Origin: Streptomyces sp. CB02959
Lineage (GTDB): Bacteria > Actinomycetota > Actinomycetes > Streptomycetales > Streptomycetaceae
Length of the DNA: 64,000 nt
Assembly (NCBI RefSeq): GCF_002803155.1
Contig: NZ_NNBP01000025.1
Location: 62,001 to 126,000 of the forward strand
Direction of reading: 5' to 3'
The translations under genes were made by a program, and so were the position numbers. The notes under the pieces were generated by a model, which saw only the letters and a list, made by a program, of their open reading frames with translations, ran no database searches and was not told the origin of the DNA. This document shows positions 1-7,047 of this stretch, one piece after another (the stretch's first letter is position 1; every line of letters begins with the position of its first letter).

Positions 1-240
1 CTCCGCCGCGGCCAGCAGCGGTGCCAGGGCCGCCTCCGTACGGGCCAGCCGGCCGGCCATCACGGCGTCCAGCAGCCCGGCCCGGGAGCCGAAGTGGTAC
101 TGCACCGCCGACGGGTTGCTCTGGCCGGCCAGCGCGACGATGTCGCGTATCTGGGCACCGTCCACGCCTTGCGCCGCGAAGACTTCCTCGGCGGCGCGGA
201 TCAGCTTTTCCCGGGTCTCGGGGCCTGATGTCCTGGGCAT
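1..240 (-). CDS. TetR-family transcriptional regulator, N-terminal part
   Basis: Reads leftward and runs off the window edge, so only about 80 N-terminal residues are visible. The start is ATG (complement of 238-240), beginning MPRTSGPETREKLIRAAEEV. The first 50 residues form a typical TetR DNA-binding domain: the helix RAAEEVFAAQG, then IRDIVALAGQSNPSAVQYHF with the family's YHF recognition-helix ending. The ligand-binding domain is outside the window, so the inducer cannot be guessed. A near-palindrome directly upstream (251-265) suggests autoregulation. Family call secure; role unknown. Confidence 0.85.
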   Translation of the reverse strand, partial: MPRTSGPETREKLIRAAEEVFAAQGVDGAQIRDIVALAGQSNPSAVQYHFGSRAGLLDAVMAGRLARTEAALAPLLAAAE

Positions 241-250
241 GCCCCGATTC

Positions 251-265
251 TAATGCCGGACATTA
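251..265. promoter_or_regulatory. Probable TetR operator (near-perfect palindrome)
   Basis: TAATGCCGGACATTA lies 10 bases upstream of the TetR start codon. The outer arms TAATG and CATTA are exact inverted repeats, and six of seven positions are symmetric about the central G. Its size and position fit an autoregulatory TetR site. Inference from symmetry and location only. Confidence 0.5.
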
Positions 266-421
266 ATAAACGGGTAAGGGGGCGGCGGCGGGTCTTTTCG
301 CGGGTCTTCGCACGGGCCTTGCCGTGGGCCTCCTCGGCTCAGGCCCTTGGATCTCCCGGGACCTGCCCGGATCCCCGGATCCCCGGATCCCCGGCCCTCG
401 GATCCCCAGGTCTCCGGTGGA

Positions 422-1318
422 TCAGCGCGGCTGGAGCTCCCGCGCGTCGTCGGCCGCCCCGGCCCCCGGCGGCATCGCCGGATGGCTGCCGATCAGCACG
501 ATCCCCGCCACCACCGCGACGATCCCGGCCGCCTGGAAGGCCAGCGCCCCGCTCGTCACCCGGAGCTGGTCGCCCAGGAAGCCCACCCCGCAGAGGATCC
601 CGGCCAGCGGCTGCGCGGCGGTCAGTGCGGGCAGCGACATCCGCAGCGGCGCCGACTCGAAGGCGCTCTGCACCATCACCAGCGCCAGCACCCCCAGCAC
701 CACGATCGCGTACGGCTGCCAGCTCGTCAGCAGTTCGTGCCAGCCGCCCGCCGAGAACCGCAGGCCGCTGATCCGGGTCAGCGCGTCCTGGAGGCCGTAG
801 AGCAGCCCGGCCGCCACGCCCAGCAGCGCGGCCTCCAGGCTGACGTGCACCCGCTCCCGTTTGGCGACCGCCGCCAGCACCAGGGCGGTGGACAGCACCC
901 CGCCCATGATCAGCCACTGCGCGAGCTGCCCCACCTCGCTGTTGCGCCCGCCGTGCGGCTGCCCGGCCACGATGAACGCGGTCACTCCGCCCGCCAGCAG
1001 CCACAGGCCGGCCCAGCCGCTGCGGCCCAGTCGCTGCCGGGAGATCCGCCGCGCCAGCGCCATCGCGAACAGCAGGTTCGTCGCCATCAGCGGTTCGACG
1101 AGGGTGATGTCCCCCATCCCCAGCGCCACCGCGCCCAGCGCCATCCCCGTCACCATCAGCGCGATCCCGGCCACCCATCGGGGCATCCGGACCAGGTCGA
1201 GCAGCAGCCGGAAGGAGAGGAAGTCCTGCGGCGGAGCGTGCTGCGCCGCGATCTGCTGGAGGACGAACCCGGTGCCCAGACAGCATGCCGCGGCAAGGGC
1301 GAGCAGGATCACCGTCAC
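422..1318 (-). CDS. DMT/EamA-type membrane permease
   Basis: A 298-residue, very hydrophobic protein of the drug/metabolite transporter superfamily, with about ten alternating membrane helices beginning ILLALAAACCLGTGFVLQQ and a short polar C-terminal tail. I chose the GTG at 1318 because GAGGTG lies at the right distance before it; an in-frame ATG at 1405 would add 29 residues that do not look like a membrane protein start. Substrate cannot be told from sequence. The gene is divergent from the ArsR-like regulator that starts at 1551, so the regulator's repeat array may affect both promoters. Confidence 0.75.
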   Translation of the reverse strand: MTVILLALAAACCLGTGFVLQQIAAQHAPPQDFLSFRLLLDLVRMPRWVAGIALMVTGMALGAVALGMGDITLVEPLMATNLLFAMALARRISRQRLGRSGWAGLWLLAGGVTAFIVAGQPHGGRNSEVGQLAQWLIMGGVLSTALVLAAVAKRERVHVSLEAALLGVAAGLLYGLQDALTRISGLRFSAGGWHELLTSWQPYAIVVLGVLALVMVQSAFESAPLRMSLPALTAAQPLAGILCGVGFLGDQLRVTSGALAFQAAGIVAVVAGIVLIGSHPAMPPGAGAADDARELQPR

Positions 1319-1473
1319 GTCGCACACCTCGTATCGCGCGGGGCGGGGGATGCGCCCGAGGATAGTCAGCCACGGTGGCCGAAACGTGGCCCTCGACTCC
1401 GCCATTCTCGCGCGTACCCGTCTGCACTACCGGCCGCCCGGCCGTTACGGGCACCGCCCAACCTCCGGAAAGA

Positions 1474-1534
1474 TGCAGAGACTTCTTTGCAGAGAAACCT
1501 GTGCAGAGAAACCTATGCAGAGAACTCTCTGCAT
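1474..1534. repeat. Four-copy 14-bp phased repeat ending in a palindrome (operator array)
   Basis: TGCAGAGA occurs at 1474, 1488, 1502 and 1516, exactly every 14 bp, with flanks such as AACCT shared between copies. The last copy joins CTCTGCAT to form a 20-bp near-palindrome at 1515-1534 (9 of 10 positions symmetric). The first copy also forms an inverted pair with TCTTTGCA at 1483-1490. The array ends 16 bases before the ArsR-like start codon and lies between two divergent genes. This is the expected layout for cooperative binding of a dimeric winged-helix repressor; binding is inferred. Confidence 0.65.
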
Positions 1535-1550
1535 CCCTAGAGTGCTCCTC

Positions 1551-2324
1551 ATGACCCACGACGACGCTCCTCATGACGATGGACCTCAAGGCGATGCGCC
1601 CCACGACGATGCGCCCCCCGGAGATGCGCCTGACCGCGGCGCGCCTCAAGGCGACGCTGCCGACGCCGCCGCGTTCCCCGCGCCGCGCCCTATCCGCCGG
1701 ATGGACGCCCGCAGCCTGCGCGGCCTCGCCCATCCGCTGCGGATGCGCATCCTGGAGCTGCTGACCCTCGACGGTCCGGACACCGCCACCGGCCTCGCCC
1801 ACCGGCTCGGCGAGAACACCGGCACGGTCAGCTGGCATCTGCGTCAGCTCGCCGACCACGCGTTCATCGAGGAGGAGATCGGCCGCGGCACCAAGCGCGA
1901 ACGCTGGTGGCGGGCGGTGGCGGCCTCCCGCCGGCTCAACACCACCGACTTCCGCGACGATCCGGACGCCCGCGGCCCGCTCTCGGTCTACGTCCACGAG
2001 CTCGTCCAGCAGCACTTCCACCAGGTCGCCGGCTACCTCGCCGAGGACTGGGGGCCGCAGTGGCGGGACGCCGGCACGATCGCGCAGTGGCACGACCTGA
2101 CCATGACGCCCGATCAACTGGCGGCGATGAACTGGGAGTTGGAACAGGTGGTCAACCGGCACCGAACCGCCGCCGGGCAGTCCGGTCCGGCCGCCGGGGC
2201 GCCCGCGGCCCCCGATGCGGCCGCCGCGCGGCCCGTCATCGTCCAGCTCCAGTCCTTCCCCCGCAAGCCCCGACCGGACCGCGCCGCGCCCTCGGACGCC
2301 ACCGCCGAGCGGACCGGGTCGTGA
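1551..2324 (+). CDS. ArsR-like winged-helix transcriptional regulator with Asp/His-rich N-terminus
   Basis: A 257-residue regulator. Residues about 50-120 are an ArsR-type helix-turn-helix: RSLRGLAHPLRMRILELL, then GLAHRLGENTGTVSWHLRQL as recognition helix and a wing around IGRGTKRERWW. The first 40 residues are an unusual low-complexity run of HDDAP/GDAP units. If translation instead began at the ATG at 1701 this tail would be absent; neither start has a strong ribosome site, so the start is uncertain. The stop overlaps the GTG of the following MFS gene (GTGA), implying translational coupling. Likely represses itself and the pump through the 14-bp repeat array. Confidence 0.8.
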   Translation: MTHDDAPHDDGPQGDAPHDDAPPGDAPDRGAPQGDAADAAAFPAPRPIRRMDARSLRGLAHPLRMRILELLTLDGPDTATGLAHRLGENTGTVSWHLRQLADHAFIEEEIGRGTKRERWWRAVAASRRLNTTDFRDDPDARGPLSVYVHELVQQHFHQVAGYLAEDWGPQWRDAGTIAQWHDLTMTPDQLAAMNWELEQVVNRHRTAAGQSGPAAGAPAAPDAAAARPVIVQLQSFPRKPRPDRAAPSDATAERTGS

Positions 2325-3649
2325 GCGGTCTGCTCCGTCGCCACCGCGACTTCCGGCTGCTCTGGTGCGGGGAGACCACGGGAAAGTTCGGCGCCGCGGT
2401 CACCGGGGTGGCGATGCCGCTGACCGCCGTCGCCACCCTGCACGCCGACACCTTCGCGGTCGGCGTGCTGAGCGCCTGCGCCTGGCTGCCCTGGCTGCTG
2501 ATCGGGCTGCCGGTCGGCGTCTGGGTGGACCGGACGCGCCGCCGGCCCCTGATGCTGGGCGCCGCCGCGCTCTCGATGGCGGTGTTCACGGCGGTCCCCG
2601 TGATCGCCTGGTACGGCGGGCTGAGCCTCGGCCTGCTGACCGGCGCGGCCCTGCTGAGCGGCGCCGCCGCGGTCGTCTTCCAGACCGCGTACAGCGCCTA
2701 CCTCCCCGGCCTCCTCGCCCCCGCCGACCAGCCCGAGGGCAACGCCAAGCTGCACGGCAGCGCCTCGGCGGCGCAGCTCGCCGGGCAGGGTGCGGGCGGC
2801 TTCCTGGTCCAACTCGCCGGCGCCGTCAACGGGTTGCTGGCCAACGCGGCCACCTTCCTGGTCTCCCTGCTCTGCCTGCTCGGTATCCGCCACCGCGAAC
2901 CGCGCCCGGCCGGCGCCGGCGAGCGCGCCCCGCGGTCCCTGCGCGCCGAGGTCGCCGAGGGGCTGCGGCTGGTGTCCGGCGACGTCTGGCTGCGCACGCT
3001 GACGCTGTTCGGCGCCGCCTCCAACCTGGCGCTGATGGGGTACCAGTCGATCCTGCCGGTCTTCCTGGTCCGCGAGGCCGGGCTGCCGCCGGGCGCGGTC
3101 GGCACCCTGCTGGCGGCGGCCGGCACCGGCGGCATCGCGGGCGCCTTCGCGGTCCGCCGGGTCGCCGCCCGGATCGGCACCGCCCGCGCCACCCTGCTCT
3201 TCGAACTCGGCCTGCCCACCCTGGCGTTGCTCATCCCGCTCACCACCGCCGGGCCCGGCGCCGCCCTGTTCGTCGTCGGCAGCTTCGGGGTCTGCGCGGG
3301 AGTGGTCGGCGGCAACGTCCTCAAGTCGGGCTTCCAGCAGGCGTACTGCCCGCCCGCGCTGCTCGGCCGGGTCACCGCCAGCGCCGCCTTCCTCAACTAC
3401 GGCACGCTGCCGCTGGGTGCCCTGCTCGGCGGTGCGCTCGGCGCCGCACTGGGCGTCCGCACGGCCATGTGGATCGCCACCGCCGGCGTCCCGCTCGCCG
3501 CCCTGATCCTCCTCGCCTCCCCGGTCCGCACCACCCGCGACCTACCGACCCGCCGCACGGCGACCGAAGCCGATCCGCACACCGACGATCCGCACGCCGG
3601 CGATCCGCACACCGACGACTCCGACGGCGACCTGCTCGCACGCCCCTGA
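2321..3649 (+). CDS. MFS efflux-type transporter with His/Asp-rich C-terminal tail
   Basis: A 442-residue major facilitator protein starting at the GTG that overlaps the upstream stop codon. It opens LLRRHRDFRLLWCGETTGKF, typical of the actinobacterial MFS group that begins with an RDFRLLW motif, and has about 12 membrane helices. The loop WVDRTRRRPLM (residues about 66-76) is the MFS signature between helices 2 and 3. The C-terminal 25 residues are a hydrophilic repeat of DPHTD/DPHAG units, not usual for the family. Coupled to an ArsR-like regulator, so probably an inducible exporter; substrate unknown. Confidence 0.82.
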   Translation: MSGLLRRHRDFRLLWCGETTGKFGAAVTGVAMPLTAVATLHADTFAVGVLSACAWLPWLLIGLPVGVWVDRTRRRPLMLGAAALSMAVFTAVPVIAWYGGLSLGLLTGAALLSGAAAVVFQTAYSAYLPGLLAPADQPEGNAKLHGSASAAQLAGQGAGGFLVQLAGAVNGLLANAATFLVSLLCLLGIRHREPRPAGAGERAPRSLRAEVAEGLRLVSGDVWLRTLTLFGAASNLALMGYQSILPVFLVREAGLPPGAVGTLLAAAGTGGIAGAFAVRRVAARIGTARATLLFELGLPTLALLIPLTTAGPGAALFVVGSFGVCAGVVGGNVLKSGFQQAYCPPALLGRVTASAAFLNYGTLPLGALLGGALGAALGVRTAMWIATAGVPLAALILLASPVRTTRDLPTRRTATEADPHTDDPHAGDPHTDDSDGDLLARP

Positions 3650-3731
3650 ACCGCACGCCCCTGAACCGCGCTGCCCCACCACACCCTCCCCAGGCCCCAT
3701 GTCCATCGCCCACAGCCTGGTCGGAGCGCCG

Positions 3732-4607
3732 TCACGCGTCCTGCGGCCGCCCCCGCGGCACCTCCGACGGCGAGCCGACCGCCCCGCCTGCCGGGACCGC
3801 CCCGCCCATCGGGGCCACCCCGCCCACCGGGACCATCTCCTCGGCCGGCGCTACAGCCCCCACCACCGCGCCGCCCCCGGGGTCGAAGCGGTAGCCGGCG
3901 CCCCACACCTCCGTCAGCAGCCGCGGTGCGGCCGGATCCCGTTCCACCTCCGCCCGCAGCCGGGCCAACCGCGCCGCCACCGCCGACAGATCGCCGAAGT
4001 CCCGCCCCCAGACCCGTCTGAGCAGCTGCTCCCGCGAGAAGACCCGCCCGGGATGCCGCATCAGGAACACCAGCAGCGCGAACTCGTCCTCGGCGAGGTC
4101 GAGTTCCCGGCCGGCACGGAGCGCCCGTCCGGTCCCGGGATCGGCGGTCAGGTCCCCGCCCCGCAGGACCGGCGCGGACCCGGCGGCGCGGTCCGCACCC
4201 GCGGCCCGTCGCAGCGCCGCGGTCACCCGCGCCACCAGCTCCCGCGTCCCCCCGGGCTCCGCCCCCGTACGCTCCGCCGCTCCCGCCGTCCCGCCGCGCC
4301 CGGTCAACGACACCACGGGGACCGCCGCCCGGCCGCCGCTCCGCCGCAACCGGCGGCGCAGCGCCAGACCGTCGATGCCCGGCAGCGCCGGATCGAGCAC
4401 CACGGCGTGCGGCTGGAAGTCCGCGGCCAGTTCGAGGGCGGTGAAGCCGTCGGTGGCGTACGCGGTGGTGTGGCCGGCGCGGGCGAGCCCGGCGGTGACG
4501 GCCGTGGCGACGGCCGGGTCGACCGCGACGACCAGGACGCGGTGCGGCGGTCCCGCCGCGGGCCCCGGGGAGCCGGGCGGGGGAGCGGGCGGCGCGGTGC
4601 GGCGCAC
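3732..4607 (-). CDS. OmpR/PhoB-like response regulator with degenerate receiver domain
   Basis: A 291-residue protein. Residues about 20-140 resemble a receiver domain and about 155-245 a winged-helix output domain (GRELDLAEDEFALLVFLMRH ... SREQLLRRVWG ... VWGAGYRFD). The phospho-acceptor context VVLDPALPG and the Thr of SLTGRG remain. The usual acidic pair near the N-terminus is VDP, and the conserved Lys of the KPF motif is missing together with several residues around GAEPGGTRELVARV. No histidine kinase is adjacent. It probably acts independently of classical phosphorylation. The last 45 residues are a Gly/Pro/Val low-complexity tail. Confidence 0.75.
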   Translation of the reverse strand: MRRTAPPAPPPGSPGPAAGPPHRVLVVAVDPAVATAVTAGLARAGHTTAYATDGFTALELAADFQPHAVVLDPALPGIDGLALRRRLRRSGGRAAVPVVSLTGRGGTAGAAERTGAEPGGTRELVARVTAALRRAAGADRAAGSAPVLRGGDLTADPGTGRALRAGRELDLAEDEFALLVFLMRHPGRVFSREQLLRRVWGRDFGDLSAVAARLARLRAEVERDPAAPRLLTEVWGAGYRFDPGGGAVVGAVAPAEEMVPVGGVAPMGGAVPAGGAVGSPSEVPRGRPQDA

Positions 4608-4736
4608 GGCTCAGCCCGCCGCAGTCGGGAGGCGCCTTCGCGGGCGCGCCCTCGGTCCGGAGGTCATACCTCCAGCCAACACCCGCCCCGGCGCCTTCGC
4701 GCGCCGAGGCCGGGACCCCCTGCCCCGCGCCGCCCG

Positions 4737-5144
4737 CTACGTTTCCAGCTGTTCCCGCACCCGCCGGGACACCGTCAGCGCGTACAGGTCCAGGACGCCG
4801 GGCGGCTCCGCGAGGCCCGGCCCGCCGGCCCGTATCCAGGCGGCGATGTCGGCCAGCGCGTCATCGTCGTTGACCAGCCCCAGCCACACCGGGCGGCCCC
4901 CCGCGGCCCGCCCGGCCGGCGACGGCTGCACCACGACCACGTTCGCCTGGTCGCAGACGTCCAGGCAGTCCGAGGCCCGGACCGGTGCCGCCCCGTCCAG
5001 CGCCGCCCGCAGCCGGGGTATCTGCCCGGCGTGGTCGACCCCCGGGATCTTCGCCGCGTTCCCGCAGCAGCAGCCGCGGCAGACGGTGACCCGGCACTGC
5101 TGTGCGGTGGCGCGCCCCGCCCGTCCGGCCTGCTTTCCGATCAT
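4737..5144 (-). CDS. (2Fe-2S) thioredoxin-like ferredoxin domain protein
   Basis: A 135-residue protein with the cysteine spacing of thioredoxin-like [2Fe-2S] ferredoxins: VCRGCCCGN near residue 22 and DCLDVCDQANVVVVQP near residue 60. The C-terminal half (RPVWLGLVNDDDALADIAAW) fits the rest of the fold. It presumably binds one [2Fe-2S] cluster and transfers electrons. It is divergent from a cytochrome P450 starting at 5286, about 140 bases away, so a redox pairing is possible but unproven: P450s usually use a different ferredoxin type. Confidence 0.72.
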   Translation of the reverse strand: MIGKQAGRAGRATAQQCRVTVCRGCCCGNAAKIPGVDHAGQIPRLRAALDGAAPVRASDCLDVCDQANVVVVQPSPAGRAAGGRPVWLGLVNDDDALADIAAWIRAGGPGLAEPPGVLDLYALTVSRRVREQLET

Positions 5145-5285
5145 CCGGACATGCTACGTGGCCCCGCCGCGCCGACCGGCCGTCCCCGGCCACCCGCCGG
5201 ACGCCGCCCGGTCCGTTGCCCACACCACACCACACCGTGCCGCGCCGCGACATTCCCCGGCCTGTTCGTGGATAGGAATCGGAGC

Positions 5286-6728
5286 ATGTCCCTGACCAAC
5301 CCCTCGCCCCGTTCCGGCGCCGGCGCCGGGCAGGCGCCCCGGCCCACCGCCGGCGGCGGCGCCCCGACCGCGATTCCCGGTCCCGCCGGCCTCCCCGTGA
5401 TCGGCTCGCTGCTCGACCTCCGCCGCGACTCCCTCGGTGCCTTCTTGAGAGCCCAGCGCGAACACGGCGACGTGGTCCGGCTGGAGGCCGGCCCACCCGG
5501 ACTCCGCAGCGTCTTCTACGCCGTCTTCGCGCCCGAGGGCGTCCAGCAGATCCTCGGCACCCAGGCCGCCAACTTCCGCAAGGACCACCCGCTCTACGAG
5601 GAGGTCCGCCAGGCGTTCGGCAACGGCCTGCTCACCAGCCAGGACGACGACTACCTCCGCCAACGCCGGCTGGTGCAACCGCTGTTCACCAAGCGCCGGG
5701 TCGACGGCTACGCCGCGGCCGTGACCACCGAGGCCGACGCGGTCACCGCCCGCTGGCGGTCCGCCGCCGACGGCGTGGTCGACCTCGTCCCCGAGATGAA
5801 CCGGCTCGCCCTGCGCACCGTCGCCCGGATCCTCTTCGGCCTCGACGTGGAGGCCGCGGTGGCCGCCATCCACCGCTGCGCCCCCGTCATCAACGACTAC
5901 GTCGTCCGCCGCGCCTACGCGCCCCTGAAGGTGCCCCGCGACTGGCCCACCCCCAGGAACCTCCGCACCCGCCGGGTCACCGCCGAACTCAACGCGCTGT
6001 GCGACCGGATCATCGCCGAACGCCGCGGCGCCACCGGCGACGGCGCCACCGGGGCCCCGGACCACAACGACCTGCTCTCGCTGCTCGCCGCGGCCGGCAA
6101 CGAGGAGGACGGCACCCTCGATGCCACCGAGGTCCGCGAACAGGTCCTGATCTTCCTGCTGGCCGGCCACGAGACCACCGCCACCTCCATGGCCTTCACC
6201 CTCCACCTGCTCGCCCGGCACCCCGGCGAGCAGGCCCGGATCCGCGCCGAACTCACCCGCGTCCTCGGCGACCGCACCCCCACCGCCGCCGACCTGGACC
6301 GGCTGCCCCGGCTCACCCGGGCGTTCAAGGAGTCCATGCGGCTCTACCCGGCGGCCCCGGTCGTCAGCCGCCGGGCCGTGGAGGCCACCGAGATCGCCGG
6401 CTTCCGCCTCCCGGCCGGTGCCGACGTGGTCGTCGCCCCCTGGGTCACCCACCGCCACCCGGACCTCTGGGAGGACCCCGAGCGGTTCGACCCGGACCGC
6501 TTCGCCCCCGAACGCGAGGCGGATCGGCACCGCTACGCCTGGTTCCCGTTCGGTGGCGGCCCGCGCGCCTGCATCGGCCAGCACTTCTCGATGCTGGAAT
6601 CCGTCCTGGCCCTGGCGATCCTGCTGCGCTCCCACGAGCTGGAGGCCATCGACCAGGACGTGCCGGTAGCGGCCGGCATCACCCTCCAGGCGACCGGCCC
6701 GGCCCGGGTGCGCCTGCGCGCCCTCTAG
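5286..6728 (+). CDS. Cytochrome P450
   Basis: A 480-residue P450. Landmarks: the Pro-rich start PGPAGLPVIGSLLDL at about residue 35, the I-helix oxygen-activation motif LLAGHETTAT (about 294), the ExxR motif in FKESMRLYPAAP (about 345), and the haem loop FPFGGGPRACIGQHFS with the Cys ligand near residue 430. The FGGGPRACIG loop and overall length recall soluble bacterial fatty-acid or terpenoid hydroxylases of the CYP102/CYP4-like branch rather than macrolide P450s. The start is the ATG after GGATAGGAATCGGAGC. Substrate unknown. Reductase partners are not encoded nearby except the divergent Fe-S protein. Confidence 0.9.
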   Translation: MSLTNPSPRSGAGAGQAPRPTAGGGAPTAIPGPAGLPVIGSLLDLRRDSLGAFLRAQREHGDVVRLEAGPPGLRSVFYAVFAPEGVQQILGTQAANFRKDHPLYEEVRQAFGNGLLTSQDDDYLRQRRLVQPLFTKRRVDGYAAAVTTEADAVTARWRSAADGVVDLVPEMNRLALRTVARILFGLDVEAAVAAIHRCAPVINDYVVRRAYAPLKVPRDWPTPRNLRTRRVTAELNALCDRIIAERRGATGDGATGAPDHNDLLSLLAAAGNEEDGTLDATEVREQVLIFLLAGHETTATSMAFTLHLLARHPGEQARIRAELTRVLGDRTPTAADLDRLPRLTRAFKESMRLYPAAPVVSRRAVEATEIAGFRLPAGADVVVAPWVTHRHPDLWEDPERFDPDRFAPEREADRHRYAWFPFGGGPRACIGQHFSMLESVLALAILLRSHELEAIDQDVPVAAGITLQATGPARVRLRAL

Positions 6729-6742
6729 GCCCCGTCGGCCAC

Positions 6743-6788
6743 GGACGGGAACGCAAACGCAACAGAAATAGCGTTTGCATTCCCGTCC
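6743..6788. promoter_or_regulatory. 18-bp inverted repeat overlapping the ABC-F promoter
   Basis: The arm GGACGGGAACGCAAACGC at 6743-6760 is matched at 17 of 18 positions by its inverted partner at 6771-6788, with a 10-base AT-rich spacer. It begins 14 bases after the P450 stop and covers the likely -35 box of the ABC-F gene (TTGCAT, 6775-6780). It could be a terminator for the P450 transcript, an operator for a dimeric repressor, or both. The lack of a U-run after the right arm favours an operator. Confidence 0.55.
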
Positions 6789-6803
6789 CGCACCCTCTAC
6801 GGT
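6775..6803 (+). promoter_or_regulatory. Likely vegetative promoter for the ABC-F gene
   Basis: TTGCAT (6775-6780) and TACGGT (6798-6803) are separated by 17 bases, fitting a HrdB-type -35/-10 pair. Transcription would start near 6810 and give a leader of about 240 nt before the ABC-F start at 7048. The -35 lies inside the large inverted repeat. Confidence 0.5.
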
Positions 6804-7047
6804 CGTAGACGTCCAACCCGCCCGGGCGCCGTCCCGGCGGGTTTCCCTCCCGACAGGAGAAGGCCGTTGCTCGTCTGAGGTCCGGAAGACACCGCGCCCG
6901 CGATCGGCGATCCGCTCCGCGATCCCCGCCCCGCGTGGCCCGTCCGCGACCTCGGCGTACGCACGGCGTACCCGAACCCCGGCACTGCCGCGGTGTCTCC
7001 CTGCGCAGCTCGTTCCCCACCCCGCGCACACCTCTCCGGAGACCCGT
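6804..7047 (+). promoter_or_regulatory. Long 5' leader of the ABC-F gene with possible minimal upstream ORF
   Basis: About 240 nt of leader precede the ABC-F gene. AGGAGAAGG (6855-6863) is a good ribosome site followed at a normal distance by TTG CTC GTC TGA (6867-6878), which would encode only three residues. GC-rich self-complementary stretches follow (for example CGGCGTACG / CGTACGCACGGCG around 6952-6970). Ribosome-mediated attenuation of ABC-F resistance genes is known in Actinobacteria, so the arrangement is suggestive. The uORF uses a rare TTG start and is not proven. Confidence 0.3.

Noticed and set aside
1474..1534. 14-bp repeats considered as a CRISPR or satellite
   Set aside because: Too short and contiguous for CRISPR; position between divergent genes and palindromic end fit an operator.
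339..2162. Long minus-strand frame across the DMT permease and the ArsR-like gene
   Set aside because: It spans two real genes and the operator array; its translation is an Arg/Gly/Ala-rich shadow.
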